Assembly: GCA_030425645.1 (NCBI GenBank)
Contig: JAUHZK010000009.1
Coordinates: 66,290-115,711 of the forward strand
DNA length: 49,422 bases
Direction of reading: 5' to 3'
DNA from: Gammaproteobacteria bacterium
GTDB taxonomy: Bacteria > Pseudomonadota > Gammaproteobacteria > JAPPPA01
In this document: positions 6,841 to 15,409 of the stretch, in pieces
Layout: every line of letters begins with the position of its first letter
How positions within the stretch are numbered: position 1 is the stretch's first letter
Program-made: the position numbers and the translations under genes
The notes under the pieces: model-generated
Databases searched by the model: none
The model's input: the letters and a program-made list of their open reading frames with translations, nothing else
Told to the model about the DNA's origin: nothing

Positions 6841-9435
6841 TTATTTAATGCGCTGTTTCAGTTTAGTCGGTGAGAACCAGCCCGGCTTAAGCTCAGGTAA
6901 GTTGTATTCTGTAACGGTTTCTTCTTGGTGCAACTTGGTCACAAAATACCGTTTTTCAGCCAGATCATAGACAATTTCGGGCATCGTCGTTGCGGCTTGG
7001 ATATCAAACTGCGCCAACAGGTGCCCCTCTTGGAATTTCCATAAGCGGTTAGTGGCATTAAAACCATCCACCATCACAATGCCCCAGCTGTCCTCATCAA
7101 TATAGAAACGGCGCTTACGGAAGTGATGGCTAGTGCCGCTACGTTTAACGGCATCCACCACCCAAACACGATGTTTCTCATAGCGGGTGTATTGTGGGTT
7201 TAGAAATTCCGGCCCTAATATTTGGTCGTAGCTAAGGTCGCGCGCGTTTAATGCATAGGCGCTATAGGGAATAAACATTTCTCGCTTGCCAATCAAACGC
7301 CAGTCATAACGGTCAAAAGCACCGTTATACATATCGATCATATCGACAAACTGCAGCCCCTCTGAGCCCGGGTTGGGAAAGTCATAACCAATCGGCGGGA
7401 TACGCAGCACCTTTTTATAGCCGCCACCAGCGCCCCAGATCTTACGTGCACTTTGATCAACATCAATGGTGTCATGGGCCAATACGGTTGCACCGCGAGC
7501 CTGTTGTGGCGACAAGGTTTGAGCAAAATAGTAGATCAATAGATTCTTGCCGGCCGCTTTACCTGGGCTTTCTAAATTGCCGTAGTCGAAGCGGATTTTG
7601 ACGTCACTCACAATCTTCAACCAGCCACCGCCGGGACGCTGCGCAATGCTGGCAATGCGCCCCGCCATACTGTCTCCACGATAACGAACCCGGTGATTCC
7701 AAATCGCCTGCGCACCGTGCTCTGGCCGTCTAAACGGGAAACCTAAGCGCGCATCAACCAGGCTGTCCGAGCCAACTAACTTGGCGGTTTTTTCGTTTGC
7801 CAAGGTGGCATCGTAAATCGCTTGCGGGTAGCGCACCGTGCGATGGCTTGGATAAACCGGCATTTGGTAGCTGGGGTAAGCCTTAAACATGGCTTGGTGG
7901 CCCGCAGACAACCATTGCGCGTAATCCTGCACATTATCTTGAGTAATCACGAACAGCGGCTGTTCATCCGCAAAGGGGTTTACCAAAGCACCATTGGCAT
8001 CATGTATTGCTGGCAACGTAGCAACATCTAAGCCGCCGTCCCAAGCCGGGATACTGCCGTCACCGGAGGCCGCAAGCTCAGCCCCCACCGGCGTTAATTG
8101 GCCGGTATTTTGGCGCGCGCCACCGCCCTGCGCGTCGGCCACCTCAATGCCGCCGCGGCGGTATAAACCAGACACATCACCGCCCAAGCTGACGTTCACG
8201 CCAGCGTCTTTGCCAGCCACCTTAGAGGCAAAGAAACCATGCGATTCAATATCGTCTAAATACTTTAACCACTGCTGCGAAACCGCCTTCGAATTTTTAA
8301 AGCGCCCCGCCTGCGTAAAGGCATCACGAGCGCCGTTAAAATTTCGTTGCTGATAACGCGCCAAGCCCAAGGCCAGATAAGCCTCGTCTTGATTACTTCC
8401 CAAGCCCTGTAGTTTGATTGCGGTACTGAGCGCGACCTCAGCCTGACGCCATTGGCGCGAGTCCAAACGAATCTGCCCCAGCTGCAGCCACCATTCGCCT
8501 CTAGCCTTTTGCGCTAAGGCCTTATCTAACGCGGCCGCCGCCTTTTGATGCTCTCGCGCCTGCTGCCACAGAGCGGCGAGCTGCACATATTGCTCAGCAT
8601 GGGCCGACAAACTGCCGTCAGCAATCCAACCAGCCAATAGACTAGCGCCGTAAAAAGGCGCCCCAGCGCCCGCAAACAGCGACACAAACTGCTGCAAATC
8701 GGTTTCTTCAGATAACAGTCCGTAACGGTAGGCCATTTCCACCGTCGCCAAAGCCGAGTGACGTTTTTTCTGTTTTAACTGCAGACCCGCCAGTTGTTGC
8801 CAATAATCCAACTTGTCTGGATAAGCCCGCGTCATCCGTTGCAGTAGCGACTCGGCAGCTTTGTGATCCTTAGTATTAAAGTAAACCGCCAATAACAAGC
8901 GGTACCAATCTTCATGCTCTGCTTGCTGTTTACCGCCATCGATTTGCTCAATCGCACTCTGTAAAGGCCGCTTGGCTAGATCAAAACGTTTCAGCTGCAC
9001 ATAAGCACTACCTAACAACACCCAAGCCTGAGCTGTGGCGCCGCCACCATCTTTGAAGTAGGCCTTCATCAGATTAATGGCCTTTTGATACTGACCATCG
9101 GCGTAATAAAGCTGCGACAAGTTGTAGCGCACCGGCTGCAACGCCGGCCCCGATAACGACTTCTGTTTAAGCAGGCGTTGGTAATATTCAATCGCTTTGT
9201 CGTTGTTTTCGGCCTTGATCGCCTGCGCCGCTAACTGCTGCAACAACAACGAGGTTGCATAAGGGTTACCTTTGACTTTGCGCAGCTCTGCTTCTGCGTT
9301 CTTGGCCACTTCCTGAATGCTAGGTGGCTCTTCAATATCGCCACTAACTACGCGACTAGTGGACTCATACTGGGCGGCATAGGAAGCCGGCGCCAGCAGC
9401 GCAAGAAAACCAAACGCGAAAATCAGGCCACGCAT
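6841..9435 (-). CDS. TPR protein fused to a C-terminal DUF1329 domain, last gene of the TonB cluster
   Basis: An 864-residue exported protein with signal peptide MRGLIFAFGFLALLAPASYAA. Residues about 40-430 form helical TPR repeats, like the TPR protein that closes TonB2-type exb-tonB operons in marine gammaproteobacteria. From about residue 447 (LTPVGAE, then GDGSIPAWDGG) to the end it reads as a complete DUF1329 protein, a LolA/LppX-like periplasmic fold usually encoded separately next to DUF1302 and RND exporter genes. There is no internal stop and no frameshift is needed. It overlaps the tonB stop by one base. I infer a link between TonB energy and transfer of a lipidic or hydrophobic substrate at the outer membrane; this is not demonstrated. 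Confidence 0.85.
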   Translation of the reverse strand: MRGLIFAFGFLALLAPASYAAQYESTSRVVSGDIEEPPSIQEVAKNAEAELRKVKGNPYATSLLLQQLAAQAIKAENNDKAIEYYQRLLKQKSLSGPALQPVRYNLSQLYYADGQYQKAINLMKAYFKDGGGATAQAWVLLGSAYVQLKRFDLAKRPLQSAIEQIDGGKQQAEHEDWYRLLLAVYFNTKDHKAAESLLQRMTRAYPDKLDYWQQLAGLQLKQKKRHSALATVEMAYRYGLLSEETDLQQFVSLFAGAGAPFYGASLLAGWIADGSLSAHAEQYVQLAALWQQAREHQKAAAALDKALAQKARGEWWLQLGQIRLDSRQWRQAEVALSTAIKLQGLGSNQDEAYLALGLARYQQRNFNGARDAFTQAGRFKNSKAVSQQWLKYLDDIESHGFFASKVAGKDAGVNVSLGGDVSGLYRRGGIEVADAQGGGARQNTGQLTPVGAELAASGDGSIPAWDGGLDVATLPAIHDANGALVNPFADEQPLFVITQDNVQDYAQWLSAGHQAMFKAYPSYQMPVYPSHRTVRYPQAIYDATLANEKTAKLVGSDSLVDARLGFPFRRPEHGAQAIWNHRVRYRGDSMAGRIASIAQRPGGGWLKIVSDVKIRFDYGNLESPGKAAGKNLLIYYFAQTLSPQQARGATVLAHDTIDVDQSARKIWGAGGGYKKVLRIPPIGYDFPNPGSEGLQFVDMIDMYNGAFDRYDWRLIGKREMFIPYSAYALNARDLSYDQILGPEFLNPQYTRYEKHRVWVVDAVKRSGTSHHFRKRRFYIDEDSWGIVMVDGFNATNRLWKFQEGHLLAQFDIQAATTMPEIVYDLAEKRYFVTKLHQEETVTEYNLPELKPGWFSPTKLKQRIK

Positions 9436-10148
9436 TAGCGCCAGTTCCCAAAGAAATCTTCAGGCTTAAAGTCTAAGCGCTGCCGCACTTCACGGGCCTG
9501 ACCGGCCATCACTTTGCGGTCATATTGCCAAGACAAAACCGACAGCACGGCGGCCTCTTCAAAGATGCCCTTAGGATTGGCATCGAGAATCCGGGGATTA
9601 CGAACCTGACCGTCTTTATCAACAATAAAGACCACCTCAACCCAACCCGAAATACCTCTGTCGTAGGCATATTTAGGAAACTGTGGTCGCCCGGTACTAA
9701 CCGGCACTAACTTTTTACCAGCGAAGCCTTTACCGCCACCGCTGCCGGCACCGCTACCACTACCGGCTACGGCAAAGGCGCTGCCGCTCAAGCCGCCGCT
9801 GACTGATAGGTCCATACTTAGGTCGGCCGGACCGGCATTAAACGCTGGCAAACTGACCTTAGCGTTAGCCACATTGGAAATAGGAATCGTCGGAACCGGT
9901 TGCGGCACATCCTGCGCTTGTTCTATTGCTTGCTCAGCACTAGGCGCGCTATCACTGCTATCTTCTTGCTGGCTTTCCGGGTCCGGCTGCACCAAATCCA
10001 AAGAGATCGTATCCAAGTCATCCGGCACCGCAGGCGGCTCGGCCTGCATCGCAATTAATTGCCACATTACCCAAAACAGCCCCAATGCAACCAGCGCTGC
10101 TCCGACAGGCGGCATCACCACGCGGTTAATTTTGGCTAATACCGCCAC
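9435..10148 (-). CDS. tonB: TonB-family energy transducer
   Basis: A 237-residue protein with an N-terminal membrane anchor (about residues 13-34), an acidic proline/serine-rich periplasmic spacer, a glycine/serine-rich linker near 128-145, and a C-terminal TonB domain containing YPKYA-like FPKYAYDRGISGWVEV and a VLSWQYDRK strand. It would carry proton-motive energy from the ExbB complex to outer-membrane receptors. The start is GTG overlapping the upstream exbB stop by one base; an internal ATG at residue 12 is an alternative. Normally an ExbD gene separates ExbB and TonB in this operon type, but none is present here. Confidence 0.9.
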   Translation of the reverse strand: MAVLAKINRVVMPPVGAALVALGLFWVMWQLIAMQAEPPAVPDDLDTISLDLVQPDPESQQEDSSDSAPSAEQAIEQAQDVPQPVPTIPISNVANAKVSLPAFNAGPADLSMDLSVSGGLSGSAFAVAGSGSGAGSGGGKGFAGKKLVPVSTGRPQFPKYAYDRGISGWVEVVFIVDKDGQVRNPRILDANPKGIFEEAAVLSVLSWQYDRKVMAGQAREVRQRLDFKPEDFFGNWR

Positions 10149-10747
10149 TAGTGAAACCGCAACCTATCTGCCAAGCGATCAACTTCGCGAGCAATGTTCT
10201 TATTCATCCGAGTGGAAAAATAGAGCCCAGACAAGGCCACTACCATGCCCGCCATGGTTGGGACGGTTGCTCGCGAAACACCACTGGCCAAGGCTCGCAC
10301 TTCGCCACTGCCGCCTAGGGCCATGACATCAAACACCGAAATCATGCCGGTCACGGTGCCTAACAACCCGAATAGCGGACACATCGCCACTAACACTTGA
10401 ATCACGGCCACGTTACGGGTCAGCGAGACACGGGCCTCAGAGATCATTCCTTCACGAATGCGGTGCGCAAACCAGCTGACCTTATCACTACGACCATCCC
10501 ATTCGGCCACCCAGGCGGCCATCTGCTGCGGGTATACACGGCGATAGAACCAATAGCGCTCAAAGATCAGCAGCCACAGCAAAAAGCACACTAAGAGGAT
10601 TGCCCAGAGGACATTGCCGCCGGTTTCAATTAGGGAGTGCAGGGCACTAATTGGCCCCCAGCCACCCGCTAGCAGGCCCTCTAGCCACCGCAGCGGGTTA
10701 TTGCCACTGGCGTCTAGATATTGTTGGGCTAACTCTAAGGAGTCCAT
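10148..10747 (-). CDS. exbB: ExbB-type proton channel protein (short)
   Basis: A 199-residue MotA/TolQ/ExbB protein. Membrane helices are near residues 44-62, 112-138 and 158-178. The signature PLFGLLGTVTGMI is at 124-136 and the TVPTMAGMVVAL helix follows. It would form the pentameric inner-membrane channel that normally surrounds an ExbD dimer. A spacer of 23 bases separates it from the long ExbB upstream; the TonB start overlaps its stop. The N-terminal 40 residues are longer than in E. coli ExbB orthologues lacking the periplasmic extension. Confidence 0.93.
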   Translation of the reverse strand: MDSLELAQQYLDASGNNPLRWLEGLLAGGWGPISALHSLIETGGNVLWAILLVCFLLWLLIFERYWFYRRVYPQQMAAWVAEWDGRSDKVSWFAHRIREGMISEARVSLTRNVAVIQVLVAMCPLFGLLGTVTGMISVFDVMALGGSGEVRALASGVSRATVPTMAGMVVALSGLYFSTRMNKNIAREVDRLADRLRFH

Positions 10748-10770
10748 CGCCTAGGCTAATCTTGCTGAGT

Positions 10771-12129
10771 TTATTCAGCGGCTGGGCGCTGATTTTTCTC
10801 AACCACTCGCGCCAACAGGCCGGCGCTCTGCTGTTCTAGCACCTGAATCAGGCCACGACTGCGAGAGGCTAAAAAGCTATGCGCAAACAGCAGCGGAATC
10901 GCCACCACTAAGCCCAACACGGTAGTCACCAAGGCTTGCGAAATACCGCCAGCCATCAGTTTAGGGTCACCGGTGCCGAACAAAGTAATCGACTGGAAGG
11001 TAATGATCATGCCAGTCACCGTACCTAACAGCCCTAATAGCGGCGCCACCGCGGCTAGCAACTTCAGCGTTGTTTGGCCGCGCTCCAAGGCTGGCACTTC
11101 ACGCAAAATCGCATCGTCTAATTTCAGCTCCAGCGTTTCCGTGTCAGTAGCATCTTCGGTCTTAAAGACCGACAGGATACGACCCAGCGCATTGCCCGCA
11201 TCTGGCTGCTCGGGACGTTTTGCCTGCGCGGTGATTTTGCCGCCTAACAGGGTCAATACCACCAAACGTACGGCTGCGATCAACAAGCCAATGGCACCCA
11301 GAGCTAGAATCACATAACCAACCACGCCACCCTGCTGCACGCGTTCGATTAAAGTTGGGCTTTCCACCAGCAGCCCCAAAATAGAGCCTCGAGTGGGGTC
11401 GATCAAGACGTTGCTATAGCCTGAGCTGGTGTCCGCCAAAGCATTGGCATCACTCACCGCACCACTGCTGGGCTGGCGGCCAAGCAGCTCTAAACGGCCA
11501 TCTTGATAGCGCAAAAAGCCGTCTTCCGAGAATGCACTAAAACCGCCCACGCGAACTACCGACTGCGACTGCGATTTCCCATCCGGTGCCACTACTTGGG
11601 TACGTAACTGTTTAACTTTGCCGACTTCGGTGGCTTCCTGCTGCAACAGGAACCACAGACTGCGCAGCTCTTCGCTGCCCAATACGCCTTGTTTGTTGGC
11701 GATGGCCGCTGCTTGGTCAGCTTTATCATCACCATCTAAGGTCGTTAATGAATCAGCCAATCGGGCTTGCAGATCACCCGCGACTGAACGCGCCACACTA
11801 AATAGCTCACGCAGGTCGCCGGCCTGTTCGTCTAACTCGGCTTGCAGGCGCTTAATTTCAGCCTCTTCCTTGTCTAGCTGCTTACGTAAGCTACGGGCTT
11901 TTTTCTCGGTTTCTTTAAACTCGTCTTTAGCTTCTTCTACCAAGTCCTTACGTTTATTTTTGGCTCGCAAAAACTCGCGCTCGCGTTTTTTGTTTAGCTC
12001 GCTGGTATCAGCTTGGCTTTGTTTCACCTGATCTAGCAGTTCGTCTAAATTCGAAGGTCCCTCCGCCAAAGCAGCGGTAGAAGCGACAAATCCCATAGCG
12101 GCAAAACAGCCAATTACTAATCTTTTCAT
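10771..12129 (-). CDS. Long ExbB/TolQ-type protein with periplasmic coiled coil (TtpC-like)
   Basis: A 452-residue protein with signal peptide (residues 1-22, ending ALAE), a charged coiled coil (about 25-125) rich in Lys/Glu/Asp, a globular region, and a C-terminal MotA/TolQ/ExbB domain whose signature PLLGLLGTVTGMI lies at 363-375. The architecture is that of TtpC, an extra ExbB-like component in TonB2 systems of Vibrio and other marine bacteria. It overlaps DUF3450 at the start (TAATG). Together with the short ExbB, the cluster has two ExbB-like proteins. Confidence 0.92.
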   Translation of the reverse strand: MKRLVIGCFAAMGFVASTAALAEGPSNLDELLDQVKQSQADTSELNKKREREFLRAKNKRKDLVEEAKDEFKETEKKARSLRKQLDKEEAEIKRLQAELDEQAGDLRELFSVARSVAGDLQARLADSLTTLDGDDKADQAAAIANKQGVLGSEELRSLWFLLQQEATEVGKVKQLRTQVVAPDGKSQSQSVVRVGGFSAFSEDGFLRYQDGRLELLGRQPSSGAVSDANALADTSSGYSNVLIDPTRGSILGLLVESPTLIERVQQGGVVGYVILALGAIGLLIAAVRLVVLTLLGGKITAQAKRPEQPDAGNALGRILSVFKTEDATDTETLELKLDDAILREVPALERGQTTLKLLAAVAPLLGLLGTVTGMIITFQSITLFGTGDPKLMAGGISQALVTTVLGLVVAIPLLFAHSFLASRSRGLIQVLEQQSAGLLARVVEKNQRPAAE

Positions 12130-12908
12130 TAGCCTTGCCCTCCACTCACCGGTGCCGGCACCGGTAAGTCAAGCAAATCTGGGGCGGCCTGTTCACGCGC
12201 CATACGAATACCACGGCGAATCGCTGGCGCATATCCGGCTGAGACAATTTCCCAGCGCTGCTGGGCTTTGTTCCACATGCCGGATTCTTTGCCATCTAGC
12301 GTTTGGTAAAACATGGCAACGCGGCCAACATGTAGAAAATCAACGGTGCGGCTTTCCACACCTAGCAACAGGTCTTGCCGCCAAGCGCCAATGGCGTTGC
12401 CGTAATCAAGCTCTTTCTGCCACGCTTCTAAAATTTTGCGATATTTCGACGCCACTGCTTGCTCAGGGTCTTTAAGAGTTTCGCGGAGACCTTCAATACG
12501 CTCAACTCGCTCGTCAGCCTTAAACGGCAAATCCAGACCAATAAAGTCAGCCAGTGTTTCTACCATTTCCTGCATCAACGGCAGCACATCTCGCTCTACT
12601 TCCTGTAGTTCAACCTTTTGCCGTTCAATATCAGCCTTTTTACCGGCCTGCTGCGACAACAACTCCTCAACCTGCTTAACGTAAACCTGCAGTTTCTCGG
12701 TCTTAAGTGTGGTCGTCAGGAATTCTTCGCGTAGATCACGCGTTTGCGCGTCATAACGGTTCACTCGCTTCTGCGATTTCTCCGATGCGCTATGTGTTTC
12801 AACCGCGGTTTTCAGCGCTTGACGGTGTTTCTTGGCATCCTCTTCAGGCCCAGCATTCGCCACAGACCCAATAAGCATAACCACCGCTATTGCTAACAGT
12901 TGTTTCAT
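12129..12908 (-). CDS. DUF3450 family periplasmic coiled-coil protein
   Basis: A 259-residue exported protein with signal MKQLLAIAVVMLIGSVANA, followed by a long helical segment (about residues 25-115) with many charged residues and a conserved C-terminal part containing GRVAMFYQTLDG and SGMWN. DUF3450 proteins are encoded at the head of TonB2/TtpC clusters and are thought to work in the periplasm with the ExbB-like proteins. Here it is the first gene of the TonB cluster, 55 bases after pgpA, and shares its stop region with the next gene. Its biochemical role is unknown. Confidence 0.9.
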   Translation of the reverse strand: MKQLLAIAVVMLIGSVANAGPEEDAKKHRQALKTAVETHSASEKSQKRVNRYDAQTRDLREEFLTTTLKTEKLQVYVKQVEELLSQQAGKKADIERQKVELQEVERDVLPLMQEMVETLADFIGLDLPFKADERVERIEGLRETLKDPEQAVASKYRKILEAWQKELDYGNAIGAWRQDLLLGVESRTVDFLHVGRVAMFYQTLDGKESGMWNKAQQRWEIVSAGYAPAIRRGIRMAREQAAPDLLDLPVPAPVSGGQG

Positions 12909-12924
12909 GATGTCCCCTATTGTT

Positions 12925-12945
12925 CCGCTCTTATTAACTGAGCGG
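12925..12945. repeat. Short hairpin between pgpA and the TonB cluster
   Basis: CCGCTC (12925-12930) pairs with GAGCGG (12940-12945) around nine bases. Neither strand has a good T-run after it, so it may be a weak pause or stability element rather than a terminator. Confidence 0.35.
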
Positions 12946-12963
12946 TTTCAACGCTATTGTTAT

Positions 12964-13542
12964 TTAAAAAAGTCGGCCAGCTTGCTGTAGGTGGATGGCA
13001 TACATCACTACAGCCGTATCTAAACCAGCCAAAACGTCATCGATCATAATCCCCAAACCACCGTCGACCTGTTTATCGACCATGCCAATGGGAAACGGTT
13101 TCAAGACGTCAAAAATTCGGAAAACAAAAAAGCCAACCACAATCCACAACCACATAGGCCAAGCGCCGACTTCGGTCTCAAGGCCAATCGGGCCCGTGTG
13201 ATTCGCGGCTAAAAACACCACTGGGATCATGCCAATTAAAAAGCCGGCGAATTCATCCCAAACAATGCCACCGTGATCGTGCACCCGCAGCCAGTCAGTG
13301 GTGCGCTGGCAAATATAGATGCCCGCAACTGACACTACAGTGGTGGCAATTAAATATTGGATCGGCGTTAAGCCAACTAGAAATAGCCAAAACAAGGGAA
13401 TCGCCGCGGCGGTGCCGGCAGTACCTGGGGCAAAAGGTGACAAGCCACTGCCAAAACCAAAGGCCATAAAGTACATCGGGTTTTGCACAATCCCGCGTAA
13501 GGTTGGTTTTACTGCAGCTAAATGATCATTGGGGCCGGCCAT
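12964..13542 (-). CDS. pgpA: Phosphatidylglycerophosphatase A
   Basis: Removes phosphate from phosphatidylglycerophosphate to make phosphatidylglycerol at the inner membrane. The 192-residue protein has the PgpA signature GFGSGLSPFAPGTAGT at about residues 29-44, WDEFAGFLIGM near 95-105, and the conserved FDVLKPFPIGMVDK with IMIDDVLAGL near 144-174. Four hydrophobic helices are visible. It lies downstream of thiL, as in most gammaproteobacteria, with a 79-base gap. Confidence 0.95.
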   Translation of the reverse strand: MAGPNDHLAAVKPTLRGIVQNPMYFMAFGFGSGLSPFAPGTAGTAAAIPLFWLFLVGLTPIQYLIATTVVSVAGIYICQRTTDWLRVHDHGGIVWDEFAGFLIGMIPVVFLAANHTGPIGLETEVGAWPMWLWIVVGFFVFRIFDVLKPFPIGMVDKQVDGGLGIMIDDVLAGLDTAVVMYAIHLQQAGRLF

Positions 13543-13621
13543 TGGCTACCTTTATCTAGTTAGTGAATCTCGCTTTCAGTGTAACGCAGAACAGACCGAC
13601 TGCGCATGCCAGCAAGCTGAT

Positions 13622-14551
13622 TTAGAAATGCTGGAAGCCGGGCTTATCTAGGGCCTCGGCAAAACCCGCTTGTAACCAGCTTGGGCCGCCATTTAACTGA
13701 ATGGCATTGGGCTCGCGAGCAGCTACGGCGACACCAATATCATTGGCCCAATCGGGTACAGCGATACCGGCCGAGGTCACAAATAACAGCGCGTAGTCAT
13801 CACCACCGGCAAAAAGTAGCTTAGCGGCTTGGCTGTCTTGCTCCACGGCCAGTGCCGCTAAAGCCTCACCGTCCAAATCAAACCCCAACGATGAGGCCTG
13901 TGCGATATGACCTAAGTCAGCCAGCAAACCGTCAGAAACATCACAGGCGGCAGTGGCGATGCCATGCAAACGTAAACCCGCCGCCAGCTGTGGTTGTGGA
14001 AAATCCAAGGCTTGAGAAGCCGCGGCGGACGCCTGGTTTCCGGCCTCACGTGCTGCCACCGCCATCGCGGCCAAGCCAAGGCCACCAACAATACCCAAAC
14101 GGCCACCCACTTGTGCACCACCGCGCAAGAACGCAGGTCTACCAGTCGGCAGCTCGCCTGCCGCAGTGATTGATATAGACAGCGGCCCGCGGGTGGTATC
14201 ACCACCTATTAGGCAAACGCCATGCTCATCGGCAAGCCGAAACAGTCCCTCGGAGAAGGCCGCCAGCCAGTTCTTATCCACCTTCGGCAAGGTTAGATTG
14301 AGAGTAAACCACCGCGGCTTAGCCCCCATTGCGGCTAGGTCAGACAAGTTAACCGCTAAGGCTTTATGCGCAATGGCACGTGCGTCTGTACCTGCGAAAA
14401 AATGCCGTCCTTCAAGCAAAGTGTCGGTAACAATAACTTGCTGAGCTGGGCTGGGCTCGATAACGGCGCCATCATCGCCAATACCTAGCGCCAACCATTC
14501 AGGTTTAGCTGGGCGATGAAAAAACTGTTGGATGATGTCGAATTCGTTCAT
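13622..14551 (-). CDS. thiL: Thiamine-monophosphate kinase
   Basis: Phosphorylates thiamine monophosphate to thiamine pyrophosphate with ATP. The 309-residue protein carries the ThiL nucleotide and metal motifs GIGDDGAVIEP (residues 23-33), DTLLEGRHF (43-51), NLSDLAAMGAKPRW (69-82), IGGDTTRGP (about 116-124) and CDVSDGLLADLGHIA in the C-terminal half. It sits in the customary nusB-thiL-pgpA order, although an extra gene separates nusB from thiL. Confidence 0.96.
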   Translation of the reverse strand: MNEFDIIQQFFHRPAKPEWLALGIGDDGAVIEPSPAQQVIVTDTLLEGRHFFAGTDARAIAHKALAVNLSDLAAMGAKPRWFTLNLTLPKVDKNWLAAFSEGLFRLADEHGVCLIGGDTTRGPLSISITAAGELPTGRPAFLRGGAQVGGRLGIVGGLGLAAMAVAAREAGNQASAAASQALDFPQPQLAAGLRLHGIATAACDVSDGLLADLGHIAQASSLGFDLDGEALAALAVEQDSQAAKLLFAGGDDYALLFVTSAGIAVPDWANDIGVAVAAREPNAIQLNGGPSWLQAGFAEALDKPGFQHF

Positions 14552-14579
14552 AGCTGCACAACCACGAACTGACAGACCG

Positions 14580-14915
14580 TTAGCGAATGATTTCTAGCAG
14601 CACCAGCGCTGCGCCACGGCCGTCGTACCACTCGCTGGCGCGGTAGGCGATCTCACCCGACATACTGGAGGCCGACACATAGACTTGCTCAGGCGACACC
14701 GTGTGGTTTCGCGCATGCGCCTGCCAAAACTGCAGGCTTTCATCAATGCTAATTTCGCGGCTGCGGCCACCGCGATCGCGAATCACAATACGCACCCGTT
14801 CACGACGAAAAAGACGATCGACATCGCTTTTGTCCAACGGCCCCATCTTTGCAGCATGAGGCAGCAACCCATCGCCGCCGTCCCAAAAGTTCGCATCTGA
14901 TGGATCAATGACCAC
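14580..14915 (-). CDS. Hypothetical protein between nusB and thiL
   Basis: A 111-codon frame in the gap normally absent between nusB and thiL. The only start covering the whole frame is GTG at 14915, five bases after the nusB stop; an in-frame TAA lies just upstream. The product is soluble, with no signal peptide or membrane helix, and has a basic RRERVRIVIRDRGGRSREI segment followed by acidic and aromatic residues (WYDGRG near residue 96). I do not recognise the family. Tight packing in the operon supports a real gene. An internal ATG at residue 24 would give a shorter product. Confidence 0.65.
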   Translation of the reverse strand: MVIDPSDANFWDGGDGLLPHAAKMGPLDKSDVDRLFRRERVRIVIRDRGGRSREISIDESLQFWQAHARNHTVSPEQVYVSASSMSGEIAYRASEWYDGRGAALVLLEIIR

Positions 14916-14920
14916 CGCTG

Positions 14921-15406
14921 TTAGGCCTTATGTGCAGAAAACTCAAAGCGGCGATAGTCTTGCGCCAACTTATCCATAACGCCGTTGATGTACTTGTAGC
15001 TTTCTTCGGCGCCCATGTCTTTGGCCAATTCAACGGCCTCGTTCACCACTACGCGGAACGGCACATTCATCTGGTTCTTTAGTTCGCCACTACAAACTAA
15101 CAAAATGCTTTGCTCAACCGGGTCTAAAGAACCCCAAGCTCTATCTAGTAGTGGCTTAATTTGGTCTCGCAGTTCATCGTGCTGGGCAAAGGTTTGTTCC
15201 AGCAGCAATTGGAAATAGGCGAAATCGGCCGCCCAACGTTCGGCATTGATTTGCTGATCTTCTTCATCAGCCTCATCAACCGGCCGGAATTCAACCAGCA
15301 ACTGGGTAATACCAGTATTGTTTAGCTCATGCTGGTACATCGCCTGTACCGCCATATGACGAGCAATAGAGCGCTTTTCAGCATTGCCTAATTTAGGAGA
15401 CGGCAT
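14921..15406 (-). CDS. nusB: Transcription antitermination factor NusB
   Basis: Binds BoxA RNA with NusE/S10 in the antitermination complex on rRNA operons. The 161-residue helical protein has the N-terminal RSIARHMAVQAMYQHEL, the central LDRAWGSLDPVEQSILLV and the C-terminal VVNEAVELAKDMGAEESYKYINGVMDKLA signatures. It starts three bases after the ribBX stop, so translation is probably coupled. The usual gene between ribBA and nusB, ribH, is missing. Confidence 0.96.
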   Translation of the reverse strand: MPSPKLGNAEKRSIARHMAVQAMYQHELNNTGITQLLVEFRPVDEADEEDQQINAERWAADFAYFQLLLEQTFAQHDELRDQIKPLLDRAWGSLDPVEQSILLVCSGELKNQMNVPFRVVVNEAVELAKDMGAEESYKYINGVMDKLAQDYRRFEFSAHKA

Positions 15407-15409
15407 CGC

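Noticed and set aside
9874-10326. 150-codon plus-strand frame over tonB and exbB
   Set aside because: Antisense to two well-supported overlapping genes; low-complexity Ser/Gly/Cys composition mirrors the TonB linker.
11618-12031. 137-codon plus-strand frame
   Set aside because: Antisense to the coiled-coil part of the long ExbB protein; serine/arginine-rich shadow of Lys/Glu codons.
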